From Streptomyces sp. HM190 (GTDB taxonomy: Bacteria > Actinomycetota > Actinomycetes > Streptomycetales > Streptomycetaceae), in contig NZ_CP047318.1 in assembly GCF_009857135.1 (NCBI RefSeq), positions 5,208,001 through 5,272,000 on the forward strand: 64,000 nt of DNA, read 5' to 3'. Position 1 is the first letter of the stretch. Each line of letters opens with the position of its first letter. Below, in pieces: positions 16,750-30,172 of this stretch. Under the pieces are notes generated by a model. The model had not been told where the DNA came from. It worked only from the letters and a program-made list of their open reading frames with translations, and searched no databases. The position numbers and the translations under genes were made by a program.

Positions 16750-19700
16750 TTGGCCGCCTCGCGCAACGCCTCGACCGCGAATACGAACAACGGCGCCAGC
16801 ACCGCCCCGCTGCGCATCTCCTTTGCAAAGATCAAGGAGCCTCTCGAGGTTCCCAACCTGCTCGCGCTGCAGACCGAGAGCTTCGACTGGCTGCTCGGCA
16901 ACACCGCTTGGCAGAGTCGGGTCGAGGAGGCTCTGGAGAACGGACAGGACGTCCCCACCAAGTCCGGTCTGGAGGAGATCTTCGAGGAGATCTCCCCGAT
17001 CGAGGACTTCTCCGGGTCGATGTCGCTGACCTTCCGCGACCACCGCTTCGAGCCGCCGAAGAACAGCATCGACGAGTGCAAGGAGCGCGACTTCACGTAC
17101 GCGGCCCCGCTCTTCGTCACGGCCGAGTTCACCAACAACGAGACCGGCGAGATCAAGTCCCAGACGGTCTTCATGGGCGACTTCCCGCTCATGACGAACA
17201 AGGGCACCTTCGTCATCAACGGCACCGAGCGTGTCGTGGTGTCGCAGCTCGTCCGTTCGCCCGGTGTCTACTTCGACTCCTCCATCGACAAGACGTCCGA
17301 CAAGGACATCTTCTCTGCCAAGATCATCCCGTCCCGGGGCGCCTGGCTGGAGATGGAGATCGACAAGCGCGACATGGTCGGTGTGCGCATCGACCGCAAG
17401 CGCAAGCAGTCCGTGACCGTCCTCCTCAAGGCCCTCGGTTGGACCACCGAGCAGATCCTGGAGGAGTTCGGCGAGTACGAGTCCATGCGCGCCACCCTGG
17501 AGAAGGACCACACCCAGGGCCAGGACGACGCGCTGCTCGACATCTACCGCAAGCTGCGTCCGGGCGAGCCCCCCACGCGTGAGGCCGCGCAGACGCTGCT
17601 GGAGAACCTGTACTTCAACCCCAAGCGCTACGACCTCGCGAAGGTCGGCCGCTACAAGGTCAACAAGAAGCTGGGTGCGGACGCCCCGCTGGACGCGGGC
17701 ATCCTGACCGTCGAGGACATCATCTCGACGATCAAGTACCTGGTGAAGCTGCACGCCGGCGAGACCGAGACCGCCGGGGACAACGGCACGAACATCGTCG
17801 TCGAGACCGACGACATCGACCACTTCGGCAACCGTCGTCTGCGCAGCGTCGGCGAGCTCATCCAGAACCAGGTCCGTACGGGTCTGGCGCGTATGGAGCG
17901 CGTCGTCCGGGAGCGCATGACCACCCAGGACGTCGAGGCGATCACGCCGCAGACCCTGATCAACATCCGGCCGGTCGTCGCCTCCATCAAGGAGTTCTTC
18001 GGCACCAGCCAGCTCTCGCAGTTCATGGACCAGAACAACCCGCTGTCCGGGCTGACGCACAAGCGTCGTCTCTCGGCGCTGGGTCCCGGTGGTCTGTCGC
18101 GTGAGCGGGCCGGCTTCGAGGTCCGTGACGTGCACCCGTCGCACTACGGCCGCATGTGCCCGATCGAGACCCCCGAAGGCCCGAACATCGGTCTGATCGG
18201 TTCGCTCGCCTCCTACGGCCGCGTCAACGCGTTCGGTTTCGTGGAGACGCCGTACCGCAAGGTCGTCGAGGGCCAGGTCACCGACGAGGTCGACTACCTG
18301 ACCGCCGACGAGGAGGACCGCTTCGTCATCGCGCAGGCCAACGCCACGCTCAACGACGACATGCGCTTCGCCGAGAACCGCGTGCTCGTCCGCCGTCGTG
18401 GCGGCGAGGTCGACTACGTCGCCGGTGACGACGTGGACTACATGGACGTCTCGCCGCGCCAGATGGTGTCGGTCGCGACCGCCATGATCCCGTTCCTCGA
18501 GCACGACGACGCCAACCGTGCCCTCATGGGCGCGAACATGATGCGCCAGGCCGTTCCGCTCATCAAGGCGGAGGCCCCGCTCGTCGGCACCGGCATGGAG
18601 TACCGCTCCGCCGTCGACGCCGGCGACGTCGTCAAGGCCGAGAAGGCCGGTGTGGTCCAGGAGGTCTCCGCGGACTACATCACCACCGCCAACGACGACG
18701 GCACGTACATCACGTACCGCCTGGCCAAGTTCGCCCGCTCCAACCAGGGCACCTCGGTCAACCAGAAGGTCATCGTCCACGAGGGCGACCGCATCATCGA
18801 GGGCCAGGTCCTCGCCGACGGTCCCGCCACCGAGAACGGTGAGATGGCGCTCGGCAAGAACCTGCTCGTGGCGTTCATGCCGTGGGAGGGTCACAACTAC
18901 GAGGACGCGATCATCCTGTCGCAGCGCCTCGTGCAGGACGACGTCCTCTCCTCGATCCACATCGAGGAGCACGAGGTCGACGCCCGTGACACCAAGCTCG
19001 GCCCCGAGGAGATCACCCGGGACATCCCGAACGTCTCCGAGGAGGTCCTCGCCGACCTCGACGAGCGCGGCATCATCCGGATCGGCGCCGAGGTCATCGC
19101 CGGTGACATCCTCGTCGGCAAGGTCACCCCGAAGGGTGAGACCGAGCTGACGCCCGAGGAGCGCCTGCTCCGCGCGATCTTCGGTGAGAAGGCCCGTGAG
19201 GTCCGTGACACCTCGCTGAAGGTGCCGCACGGCGAGACCGGCAAGGTCATCGGCGTGCGCGTCTTCGACCGCGAGGAGGGCGACGAGCTTCCCCCCGGTG
19301 TCAACCAGCTGGTGCGCGTCTACGTCGCGCAGAAGCGCAAGATCACCGACGGTGACAAGCTCGCCGGCCGTCACGGCAACAAGGGTGTCATCTCCAAGAT
19401 CCTCCCGATCGAGGACATGCCCTTCCTCGAGGACGGCACCCCGGTCGACATCATCCTCAACCCGCTCGGTGTGCCGTCCCGAATGAACCCGGGACAGGTC
19501 CTGGAGATCCACCTCGGCTGGCTCGCCAGCCGCGGCTGGGACGTCTCCGGTCTCGCCGACGAGTGGGCCCAGCGTCTGCAGGCCATCGGCGCCGACAGTG
19601 TCGCTCCCGGCACCAACGTCGCCACCCCGGTCTTCGACGGTGCCCGTGAGGACGAGCTGGCGGGTCTGCTGCAGCACACCATCCCGAACCGCGACGGCGA

Positions 19701-20235
19701 GCGCATGGTGCTCCCGTCCGGCAAGGCGCGGCTGTTCGACGGCCGTAGCGGTGAGCCGTTCCCGGACCCGATCTCGGTCGGCTACATGTACATCCTCAAG
19801 CTGCACCACCTGGTCGACGACAAGCTGCACGCCCGCTCGACCGGCCCGTACTCGATGATCACCCAGCAGCCGCTGGGCGGTAAGGCCCAGTTCGGTGGCC
19901 AGCGCTTCGGTGAGATGGAGGTGTGGGCGCTGGAGGCGTACGGCGCCGCGTACGCCCTCCAGGAGCTGCTGACCATCAAGTCCGACGACGTCACCGGCCG
20001 CGTGAAGGTCTACGAGGCCATCGTCAAGGGCGAGAACATCCCCGAGCCCGGCATCCCCGAGTCCTTCAAGGTGCTCATCAAGGAGATGCAGTCTCTCTGC
20101 CTGAACGTGGAGGTGCTGTCCAGCGACGGTATGTCCATCGAGATGCGTGACACCGACGAGGACGTCTTCCGCGCTGCGGAGGAGCTCGGCATCGACCTGT
20201 CCCGGCGCGAGCCGAGCAGCGTCGAAGAGGTCTGA
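16750..20235 (+). CDS. rpoB: DNA-directed RNA polymerase subunit beta
   Basis: A 1161-aa beta subunit, forming half of the catalytic cleft. I chose TTG at 16750 because GGAAGGA lies 7 bases upstream and the protein then has the usual Streptomyces length. The rifampicin region begins at GTSQLSQFMDQNNPLSGLTH (residues 418-437) and keeps the usual D427, H437, R440 and S442, so sensitivity is expected. Other landmarks are MCPIETPEGPNIGLIGSLA, GHNYEDAI, KLAGRHGNKGVI and GKAQFGGQRFGEMEVWALEA near the C-terminus. It is followed by rpoC after 93 bases. Confidence 0.98.
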   Translation: MAASRNASTANTNNGASTAPLRISFAKIKEPLEVPNLLALQTESFDWLLGNTAWQSRVEEALENGQDVPTKSGLEEIFEEISPIEDFSGSMSLTFRDHRFEPPKNSIDECKERDFTYAAPLFVTAEFTNNETGEIKSQTVFMGDFPLMTNKGTFVINGTERVVVSQLVRSPGVYFDSSIDKTSDKDIFSAKIIPSRGAWLEMEIDKRDMVGVRIDRKRKQSVTVLLKALGWTTEQILEEFGEYESMRATLEKDHTQGQDDALLDIYRKLRPGEPPTREAAQTLLENLYFNPKRYDLAKVGRYKVNKKLGADAPLDAGILTVEDIISTIKYLVKLHAGETETAGDNGTNIVVETDDIDHFGNRRLRSVGELIQNQVRTGLARMERVVRERMTTQDVEAITPQTLINIRPVVASIKEFFGTSQLSQFMDQNNPLSGLTHKRRLSALGPGGLSRERAGFEVRDVHPSHYGRMCPIETPEGPNIGLIGSLASYGRVNAFGFVETPYRKVVEGQVTDEVDYLTADEEDRFVIAQANATLNDDMRFAENRVLVRRRGGEVDYVAGDDVDYMDVSPRQMVSVATAMIPFLEHDDANRALMGANMMRQAVPLIKAEAPLVGTGMEYRSAVDAGDVVKAEKAGVVQEVSADYITTANDDGTYITYRLAKFARSNQGTSVNQKVIVHEGDRIIEGQVLADGPATENGEMALGKNLLVAFMPWEGHNYEDAIILSQRLVQDDVLSSIHIEEHEVDARDTKLGPEEITRDIPNVSEEVLADLDERGIIRIGAEVIAGDILVGKVTPKGETELTPEERLLRAIFGEKAREVRDTSLKVPHGETGKVIGVRVFDREEGDELPPGVNQLVRVYVAQKRKITDGDKLAGRHGNKGVISKILPIEDMPFLEDGTPVDIILNPLGVPSRMNPGQVLEIHLGWLASRGWDVSGLADEWAQRLQAIGADSVAPGTNVATPVFDGAREDELAGLLQHTIPNRDGERMVLPSGKARLFDGRSGEPFPDPISVGYMYILKLHHLVDDKLHARSTGPYSMITQQPLGGKAQFGGQRFGEMEVWALEAYGAAYALQELLTIKSDDVTGRVKVYEAIVKGENIPEPGIPESFKVLIKEMQSLCLNVEVLSSDGMSIEMRDTDEDVFRAAEELGIDLSRREPSSVEEV

Positions 20236-20328
20236 CGGGAGTTCGGCCGGGCTCGTGACGAGCCCGGCCGGCCCCAGGACCCCCGTATCAGACCAAAGAC
20301 TTACAACCCTGAGAGGGATTGACGCATA

Positions 20329-24228
<3,900 letters not shown>

Positions 24229-24242
24229 GGCGTACGTCCACT

Positions 24243-24279
24243 GAGGGGCGCCCACTCCGTTCGGGGGTGGGCGCCCCTC
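24243..24279 (+). terminator. Terminator after rpoC
   Basis: GAGGGGCGCCCACTCC at 24243-24258 pairs with GGGTGGGCGCCCCTC at 24265-24279, allowing minor slippage in the G run, around a short GTTCGG loop. It lies 14 bases after the stop. Confidence 0.88.
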
Positions 24280-24406
24280 GGCGTTCGGTCGACGAACCGG
24301 GACACTGGTAGCGGAAACGAAACAGAACCGGTGACGGGGAACCCGTGCCGGGGGCCGTGCGTTGGAGCATCATTGGAGGCACAACCAGTCCGGGGGAGTG
24401 TTTCTC

Positions 24407-24958
24407 GTGTCGAACCCGTCGTGGCAGCCGATGCCGTGGCAGGCGCAGGGCAGTAGTCCGTCGCTGCTTGCCGCCCATGCCGACCGTGAGCGTGCCGTGG
24501 ATGTCCTGCGGGCCGGTTTCAGTGAGGGCCGCCTCCAGCAGGACGAGTACGAGAAGCGCATCGAGCGGGCCTACACGGCGCGTACGGTGGGCGAGTTGGC
24601 GCTTCTGGTCGCCGACCTGCCGCAGGGGCCCTCGGCCATGCAGCCGAGTGCCATGCCCGTGATGCAGCCGATGGTCCCGCGTACGTTCATGCCCGCTCCC
24701 GTCCTGCCCCCGCCCACCAACGGCAAGGCCGTCGGCGCGATGGTGTGCGGCGTGCTCACCACCATGACCATGGGGCTCACCGGTATCCCGGCCGTGATCC
24801 TCGGCCACACCGCCCGCTCCGAGATCAAGCGCACCGGTGAGGGCGGCGAGGGCTTCGCCCTGGCGGGCCTCATCCTCGGCTGGCTCTCGGTGGCCGGCTG
24901 GGCCTTCTTCATCGCCATCATGATCATCGCCGGGGTGGCCTCGGAGAGCGGTGCCTGA
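24407..24958 (+). CDS. DUF1707 and DUF4190 domain membrane protein
   Basis: A 183-aa protein of unknown function. Residues about 18-70 match the DUF1707 pattern (ADRERAVDVLRAGFSEGRLQ, then EYEKRI and TVGELALLVADLP). A Pro/Met-rich linker leads to a DUF4190-like part with two predicted membrane helices, separated by HTARSEIKRTGEGGEGFALA. It probably anchors in the cytoplasmic membrane with the DUF1707 domain inside. The GTG at 24407 is preferred because GGGGGAG lies about 9 bases upstream. It stands alone between rpoBC and the str operon. Confidence 0.75.
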   Translation: MSNPSWQPMPWQAQGSSPSLLAAHADRERAVDVLRAGFSEGRLQQDEYEKRIERAYTARTVGELALLVADLPQGPSAMQPSAMPVMQPMVPRTFMPAPVLPPPTNGKAVGAMVCGVLTTMTMGLTGIPAVILGHTARSEIKRTGEGGEGFALAGLILGWLSVAGWAFFIAIMIIAGVASESGA

Positions 24959-25281
24959 GGACGGCTGGGTGGAGGGCTCCTGAGGGGCCGAGAAGCGCCG
25001 GTGGCGCGGGGTCGCTGCCCGGCCGAACCCGCGGCCCTACCCTCGGCGGAAGGTCCTCCCCGGCGCGGGAGAGCGGCTCCTGGCGGCCCGCCGGGCGGAC
25101 CTGCCGGGTGACGGCCCCCGCCGCACCGCCGTACTGCCCCTGGGGTGGCACGGCGAACGGCCGTCCCGCCCCGGGCCTTGTCGGGTGGGACTCCCCGCCC
25201 CGGCTGAGGCGCCCGGCGGGCCGCCGGCCACCCGTCGCCAGGGCCCCCGTGCCGGCCCCGCACAGCCTGTACCCATTTGTT
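24959..25281. other. Intergenic region before the str promoter, no gene seen
   Basis: About 320 bases, very G+C-rich, with many short inverted repeats (for example the GCCGGCC-type runs around 25205-25260). No ORF here has convincing features. Confidence 0.4.
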
Positions 25282-25310
25282 TTGACCGTAGCGAATGCGA
25301 TAGGTACGCT
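25282..25310 (+). promoter_or_regulatory. Candidate str operon promoter
   Basis: TTGACC at 25282-25287 and TACGCT at 25305-25310 are separated by 17 bases. The same TTGACC -35 box appears before rpsJ (42698) and rplM (62233). Confidence 0.65.
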
Positions 25311-25431
25311 CAGACCTTGTGCCTGGGGTGTGCCCTGGCTCTCGTGCGTGCCTTTGAACCGCACAGGTGGGAGCCGTAAGCGGCCGCCGTGATCTGCGCT
25401 CTTCTGCCTTGCGGCGGGAACCCGCAGTATT

Positions 25432-25458
25432 CGACACACCCGACCGCGTGGGTCGGAG
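25432..25458 (+). promoter_or_regulatory. Leader hairpin shared with the S10 operon
   Basis: A 27-nt element differs at one position (the seventh) from 43019-43045 in the rpsJ leader. Its core CCGACC-GCGTG-GGTCGG folds into a 6-bp stem, preceded by CGACAC. It ends 48 bases before the rpsL start, and a CCGGGTT box follows at 25464 as it does in the rpsJ leader. Confidence 0.7.
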
Positions 25459-25506
25459 ATGTTCCGGGTTAGCTTCACCATTCGGCACACAGAAACCGGA
25501 GAAGTA

Positions 25507-25878
25507 GTGCCTACGATCCAGCAGCTGGTCCGCAAGGGCCGGCAGGACAAGGTCGAGAAGAACAAGACGCCCGCACTCGAGGGTTCCCCTCAGCGCCGCG
25601 GCGTCTGCACGCGTGTGTTCACGACCACCCCGAAGAAGCCGAACTCGGCCCTGCGTAAGGTCGCGCGTGTGCGTCTGACCAGCGGGATCGAGGTTACCGC
25701 TTACATTCCGGGTGAGGGACACAACCTGCAGGAGCACTCCATCGTGCTCGTGCGTGGTGGCCGTGTGAAGGACCTGCCGGGTGTTCGCTACAAGATCATC
25801 CGCGGTTCGCTCGACACCCAGGGTGTCAAGAACCGCAAGCAGGCCCGCAGCCGCTACGGCGCCAAGAAGGAGAAGTAA
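25507..25878 (+). CDS. rpsL: 30S ribosomal protein S12
   Basis: A 123-aa decoding-centre protein. TTTPKKPNSALRK contains K43, and GGRVKDLPGVRY contains K88. Both are the wild-type residues whose substitution gives streptomycin resistance in Streptomyces, so this copy is predicted sensitive. The GTG start at 25507 follows CCGGAG. It is the first gene of the str operon, with rpsG 2 bases downstream. Confidence 0.98.
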   Translation: MPTIQQLVRKGRQDKVEKNKTPALEGSPQRRGVCTRVFTTTPKKPNSALRKVARVRLTSGIEVTAYIPGEGHNLQEHSIVLVRGGRVKDLPGVRYKIIRGSLDTQGVKNRKQARSRYGAKKEK

Positions 25879-25880
25879 GA

Positions 25881-26351
25881 ATGCCTCGTAAGGGCCCCGC
25901 CCCGAAGCGCCCGGTCATCATCGACCCGGTCTACGGTTCTCCTCTTGTCACGTCGCTCATCAACAAGGTGCTGCTGAACGGCAAGCGCTCCACCGCCGAG
26001 CGCATCGTCTACGGCGCCATGGAGGGCCTGCGTGAGAAGACGGGCAACGACCCGATCATCACGCTGAAGCGCGCTCTGGAGAACATCAAGCCGACCCTCG
26101 AGGTCAAGTCCCGCCGTGTCGGTGGTGCGACGTACCAGGTCCCGATCGAGGTCAAGCCCGGTCGTGCCAACACGCTCGCGCTGCGCTGGCTCGTCGGTTA
26201 CTCCCGCGCCCGTCGCGAGAAGACGATGACCGAGCGTCTGCTCAACGAGCTTCTCGACGCGTCCAACGGCCTCGGTGCCGCTGTGAAGAAGCGCGAGGAC
26301 ACCCACAAGATGGCCGAGTCCAACAAGGCCTTCGCGCACTACCGCTGGTAG
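25881..26351 (+). CDS. rpsG: 30S ribosomal protein S7
   Basis: A 156-aa primary binder of the 16S rRNA 3' domain, near the E site. It has the usual core (MPRKGPAPKR, SLINKVLLNGKRSTAERIVY, GRANTLALRWLV) and the C-terminal KMAESNKAFAHYRW. The start is 2 bases after the rpsL stop, with AAGGAG upstream, which suggests translational coupling. In E. coli S7 represses this operon; no equivalent site was seen here. Confidence 0.98.
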   Translation: MPRKGPAPKRPVIIDPVYGSPLVTSLINKVLLNGKRSTAERIVYGAMEGLREKTGNDPIITLKRALENIKPTLEVKSRRVGGATYQVPIEVKPGRANTLALRWLVGYSRARREKTMTERLLNELLDASNGLGAAVKKREDTHKMAESNKAFAHYRW

Positions 26352-26390
26352 TCGCAGACCCCATCGAGACCGAGAGAAGACCGAAGCCTT

Positions 26391-28517
26391 ATGGCTACCA
26401 CTTCACTTGACCTGGCCAGGGTCCGCAACATCGGGATCATGGCCCACATCGACGCGGGCAAGACGACCACCACCGAGCGGATCCTCTTCTACACCGGCGT
26501 CAGCTACAAGATCGGTGAGGTCCACGACGGCGCTGCCACCATGGACTGGATGGAGCAGGAGCAGGAGCGTGGCATCACGATCACCTCTGCTGCCACCACC
26601 TGTCACTGGCCGCTTGAGGGCGTCGACCACACCATCAACATCATCGACACCCCGGGTCACGTCGACTTCACCGTCGAGGTGGAGCGTTCGCTCCGCGTCC
26701 TCGACGGCGCCGTGACGGTGTTCGACGGCGTTGCCGGCGTGGAGCCGCAGTCCGAGACGGTGTGGCGTCAGGCCGACCGTTACGGCGTGCCCCGCATCTG
26801 CTTCGTCAACAAGCTGGACCGCACCGGCGCCGAGTTCCACCGCTGCGTGGACATGATCTCGGACCGCCTGGGCGCCCAGCCGCTCGTCATGCAGCTCCCC
26901 ATCGGCGCTGAGGCCGACTTCAAGGGCGTCGTGGACCTGGTCCGCATGAAGGCGCTCGTGTGGTCCGCCGAGGCAGCCAAGGGCGAGATGTACGACGTCG
27001 TCGACATCCCGGCCACGCACACCGAGGCCGCCGAGGAATGGCGCGGCAAGCTGCTCGAGGCCGTCGCCGAGAACGACGAGGAGCTGATGGAGCTGTACCT
27101 GGAGGGCGAGGAGCCCTCCGAGGAGCAGCTGTACGCGGCGATCCGTCGCATCACCATCGCCTCCGGCAAGTCCAAGGACACCACGGTCACCCCGGTGTTC
27201 TGCGGCACCGCGTTCAAGAACAAGGGCGTCCAGCCCCTGCTCGACGCGGTCGTGCGCTACCTCCCGACGCCGCTTGACGTCGAGGCCATCGAGGGCCACG
27301 CCGTCAACGACCCGGAAGAGGTCATCAAGCGCAAGCCGTCCGACGACGAGCCGCTGTCCGCGCTGGCGTTCAAGATCATGAGCGACCCGCACCTCGGCAA
27401 GCTCACCTTCGTCCGGATCTACTCCGGTCGCCTGGAGTCCGGCACCGCCGTGCTGAACTCCGTCAAGGGCAAGAAGGAGCGCATCGGCAAGATCTACCGC
27501 ATGCACGCGAACAAGCGTGAGGAGATCGACTCGGTGGGCGCCGGCGACATCGTCGCCGTCATGGGCCTGAAGCAGACCACCACCGGTGAGACGCTGGCCG
27601 ACGACAAGCAGCCGGTGATCCTGGAGTCCATGGACTTCCCGGCCCCGGTCATCCAGGTCGCCATCGAGCCCAAGTCGAAGGGCGACCAGGAGAAGCTCGG
27701 CGTCGCGATCCAGCGCCTGGCCGAGGAGGACCCCTCCTTCCAGGTCCACTCCGACGAGGAGACCGGCCAGACCATCATCGGCGGCATGGGCGAGCTGCAC
27801 CTCGAGGTGCTGGTCGACCGTATGCGCCGTGAGTTCAAGGTCGAGGCCAACGTCGGCAAGCCGCAGGTCGCCTACCGCGAGACGATCCGCAAGGCCGTCG
27901 AGCGCGTCGACTACACGCACAAGAAGCAGACTGGTGGTACCGGCCAGTTCGCCAAGGTGCAGATCGCGATCGAGCCGATCGAGGGCGGCGACGCCTCGTA
28001 CGAGTTCGTGAACAAGGTGACCGGTGGCCGCATCCCGAAGGAGTACATCCCTTCGGTGGACGCCGGTGCGCAGGAGGCCATGCAGTTCGGCATCCTCGCC
28101 GGTTACGAGATGACCGGCGTGCGCGTCACCCTGATCGACGGTGGCTACCACGAGGTCGACTCCTCCGAGCTGGCGTTCAAGATCGCCGGTTCGCAGGCCT
28201 TCAAGGAGGCCGCGCGCAAGGCCAGCCCCGTGCTGCTCGAGCCCATGATGGCCGTCGAGGTCACCACGCCCGAGGACTACATGGGTGAGGTCATCGGCGA
28301 CATCAACTCCCGCCGTGGCCAGATCCAGGCCATGGAGGAGCGGGCCGGTGCCCGTGTCGTGAAGGGCCTCGTGCCCCTCTCGGAGATGTTCGGCTACGTC
28401 GGCGACCTGCGCAGCAAGACGTCCGGCCGCGCCAGCTACTCCATGCAGTTCGACTCCTACGCCGAGGTTCCGCGGAACGTCGCCGAGGAGATCATCGCGA
28501 AGGCCAAGGGCGAGTAA
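26391..28517 (+). CDS. fusA: Elongation factor G
   Basis: A 708-aa GTPase that drives ribosomal translocation. The G domain has AHIDAGKTT (G1, about residues 18-26), DTPGH (G3) and NKLDR (G4). Domain II begins near residue 300, and domains III-V follow with the usual GMGELHLEVLVDRMRREF and GEVIGDINSRRGQIQAME. It lies 39 bases after rpsG. A stable hairpin sits between it and tuf. Confidence 0.98.
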   Translation: MATTSLDLARVRNIGIMAHIDAGKTTTTERILFYTGVSYKIGEVHDGAATMDWMEQEQERGITITSAATTCHWPLEGVDHTINIIDTPGHVDFTVEVERSLRVLDGAVTVFDGVAGVEPQSETVWRQADRYGVPRICFVNKLDRTGAEFHRCVDMISDRLGAQPLVMQLPIGAEADFKGVVDLVRMKALVWSAEAAKGEMYDVVDIPATHTEAAEEWRGKLLEAVAENDEELMELYLEGEEPSEEQLYAAIRRITIASGKSKDTTVTPVFCGTAFKNKGVQPLLDAVVRYLPTPLDVEAIEGHAVNDPEEVIKRKPSDDEPLSALAFKIMSDPHLGKLTFVRIYSGRLESGTAVLNSVKGKKERIGKIYRMHANKREEIDSVGAGDIVAVMGLKQTTTGETLADDKQPVILESMDFPAPVIQVAIEPKSKGDQEKLGVAIQRLAEEDPSFQVHSDEETGQTIIGGMGELHLEVLVDRMRREFKVEANVGKPQVAYRETIRKAVERVDYTHKKQTGGTGQFAKVQIAIEPIEGGDASYEFVNKVTGGRIPKEYIPSVDAGAQEAMQFGILAGYEMTGVRVTLIDGGYHEVDSSELAFKIAGSQAFKEAARKASPVLLEPMMAVEVTTPEDYMGEVIGDINSRRGQIQAMEERAGARVVKGLVPLSEMFGYVGDLRSKTSGRASYSMQFDSYAEVPRNVAEEIIAKAKGE

Positions 28518-28560
28518 CTCAGCCGAGTTCCAGCCCTTAGGCTTGACTCCGGAGCCTTAC

Positions 28561-28596
28561 GGGGTCAAACCCCCGCGAACGCGGATGTTTGACCCC
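28561..28596 (+). terminator. Stable double-stem hairpin between fusA and tuf
   Basis: GGGGTCAAAC at 28561-28570 pairs perfectly with GTTTGACCCC at 28587-28596, and the loop holds a second stem, CCGC-GAAC-GCGG. It has no T run. It could be a partial terminator or a processing site that raises tuf output relative to fusA. Confidence 0.7.
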
Positions 28597-28673
28597 GGGG
28601 CCCGGGCTTTCCAGCAAAGATCACCTGGCGCCGATGAAGCAAGGCGTTCAGAACCACTCCACAGGAGGACCCC

Positions 28674-29867
<1,194 letters not shown>

Positions 29868-29908
29868 GTCCGTTGATCTGACCTGGTAGCTCCAGCACGA
29901 GCTCCACG

Positions 29909-29942
29909 AAGGGCCCGTACGACTTCGGTCGTACGGGCCCTT
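29909..29942 (+). terminator. Strong terminator after tuf
   Basis: AAGGGCCCGTACGAC at 29909-29923 pairs perfectly with GTCGTACGGGCCCTT at 29928-29942 around a TTCG tetraloop, closing the str operon. Confidence 0.95.
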
Positions 29943-29975
29943 TCGCTGTGCCGGGGCCGGCCCGATGGCACGTTC

Positions 29976-30002
29976 GTCCTCGGCGTCCTCGGCGTCCTCG
30001 GC
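29976..30002. repeat. Three tandem copies of GTCCTCGGC
   Basis: Three exact 9-base units at 29976, 29985 and 29994 in the spacer before the xylan-utilization genes. Confidence 0.8.
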
Positions 30003-30062
30003 GCCCCCGCCGTCGTCGTGGCCGTGGCGCCGGGGAGGCCGGGCGCGGCGCTTTCCCGCCCT

Positions 30063-30074
30063 CGAAACTATTCG
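30063..30074. promoter_or_regulatory. Candidate xylanase-type operator
   Basis: CGAAACTATTCG lies 99 bases before the GH115 start. It matches the palindrome CGAAACTTTCG, reported upstream of Streptomyces xylanase genes, apart from one extra base. It is assigned from memory of that motif. Confidence 0.45.
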
Positions 30075-30172
30075 ACGCGCGCGACCCGTTGTCCCCTCGC
30101 TTCACTCCCTCCACCATTTGTCATGTCGCTGAGCAAATCCCGGGTTCGGGACGACCGGTCGAGGAGTGTGGC

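Noticed and set aside
18001..18090. Possible rifampicin-resistance changes in rpoB
   Set aside because: The region reads as the normal sensitive sequence at the usual positions (D427, H437, R440, S442).
26403..28151. A 582-codon reverse open frame over fusA
   Set aside because: Antisense of a highly conserved gene, with the usual Leu/Val/Asp/His composition of shadow frames.
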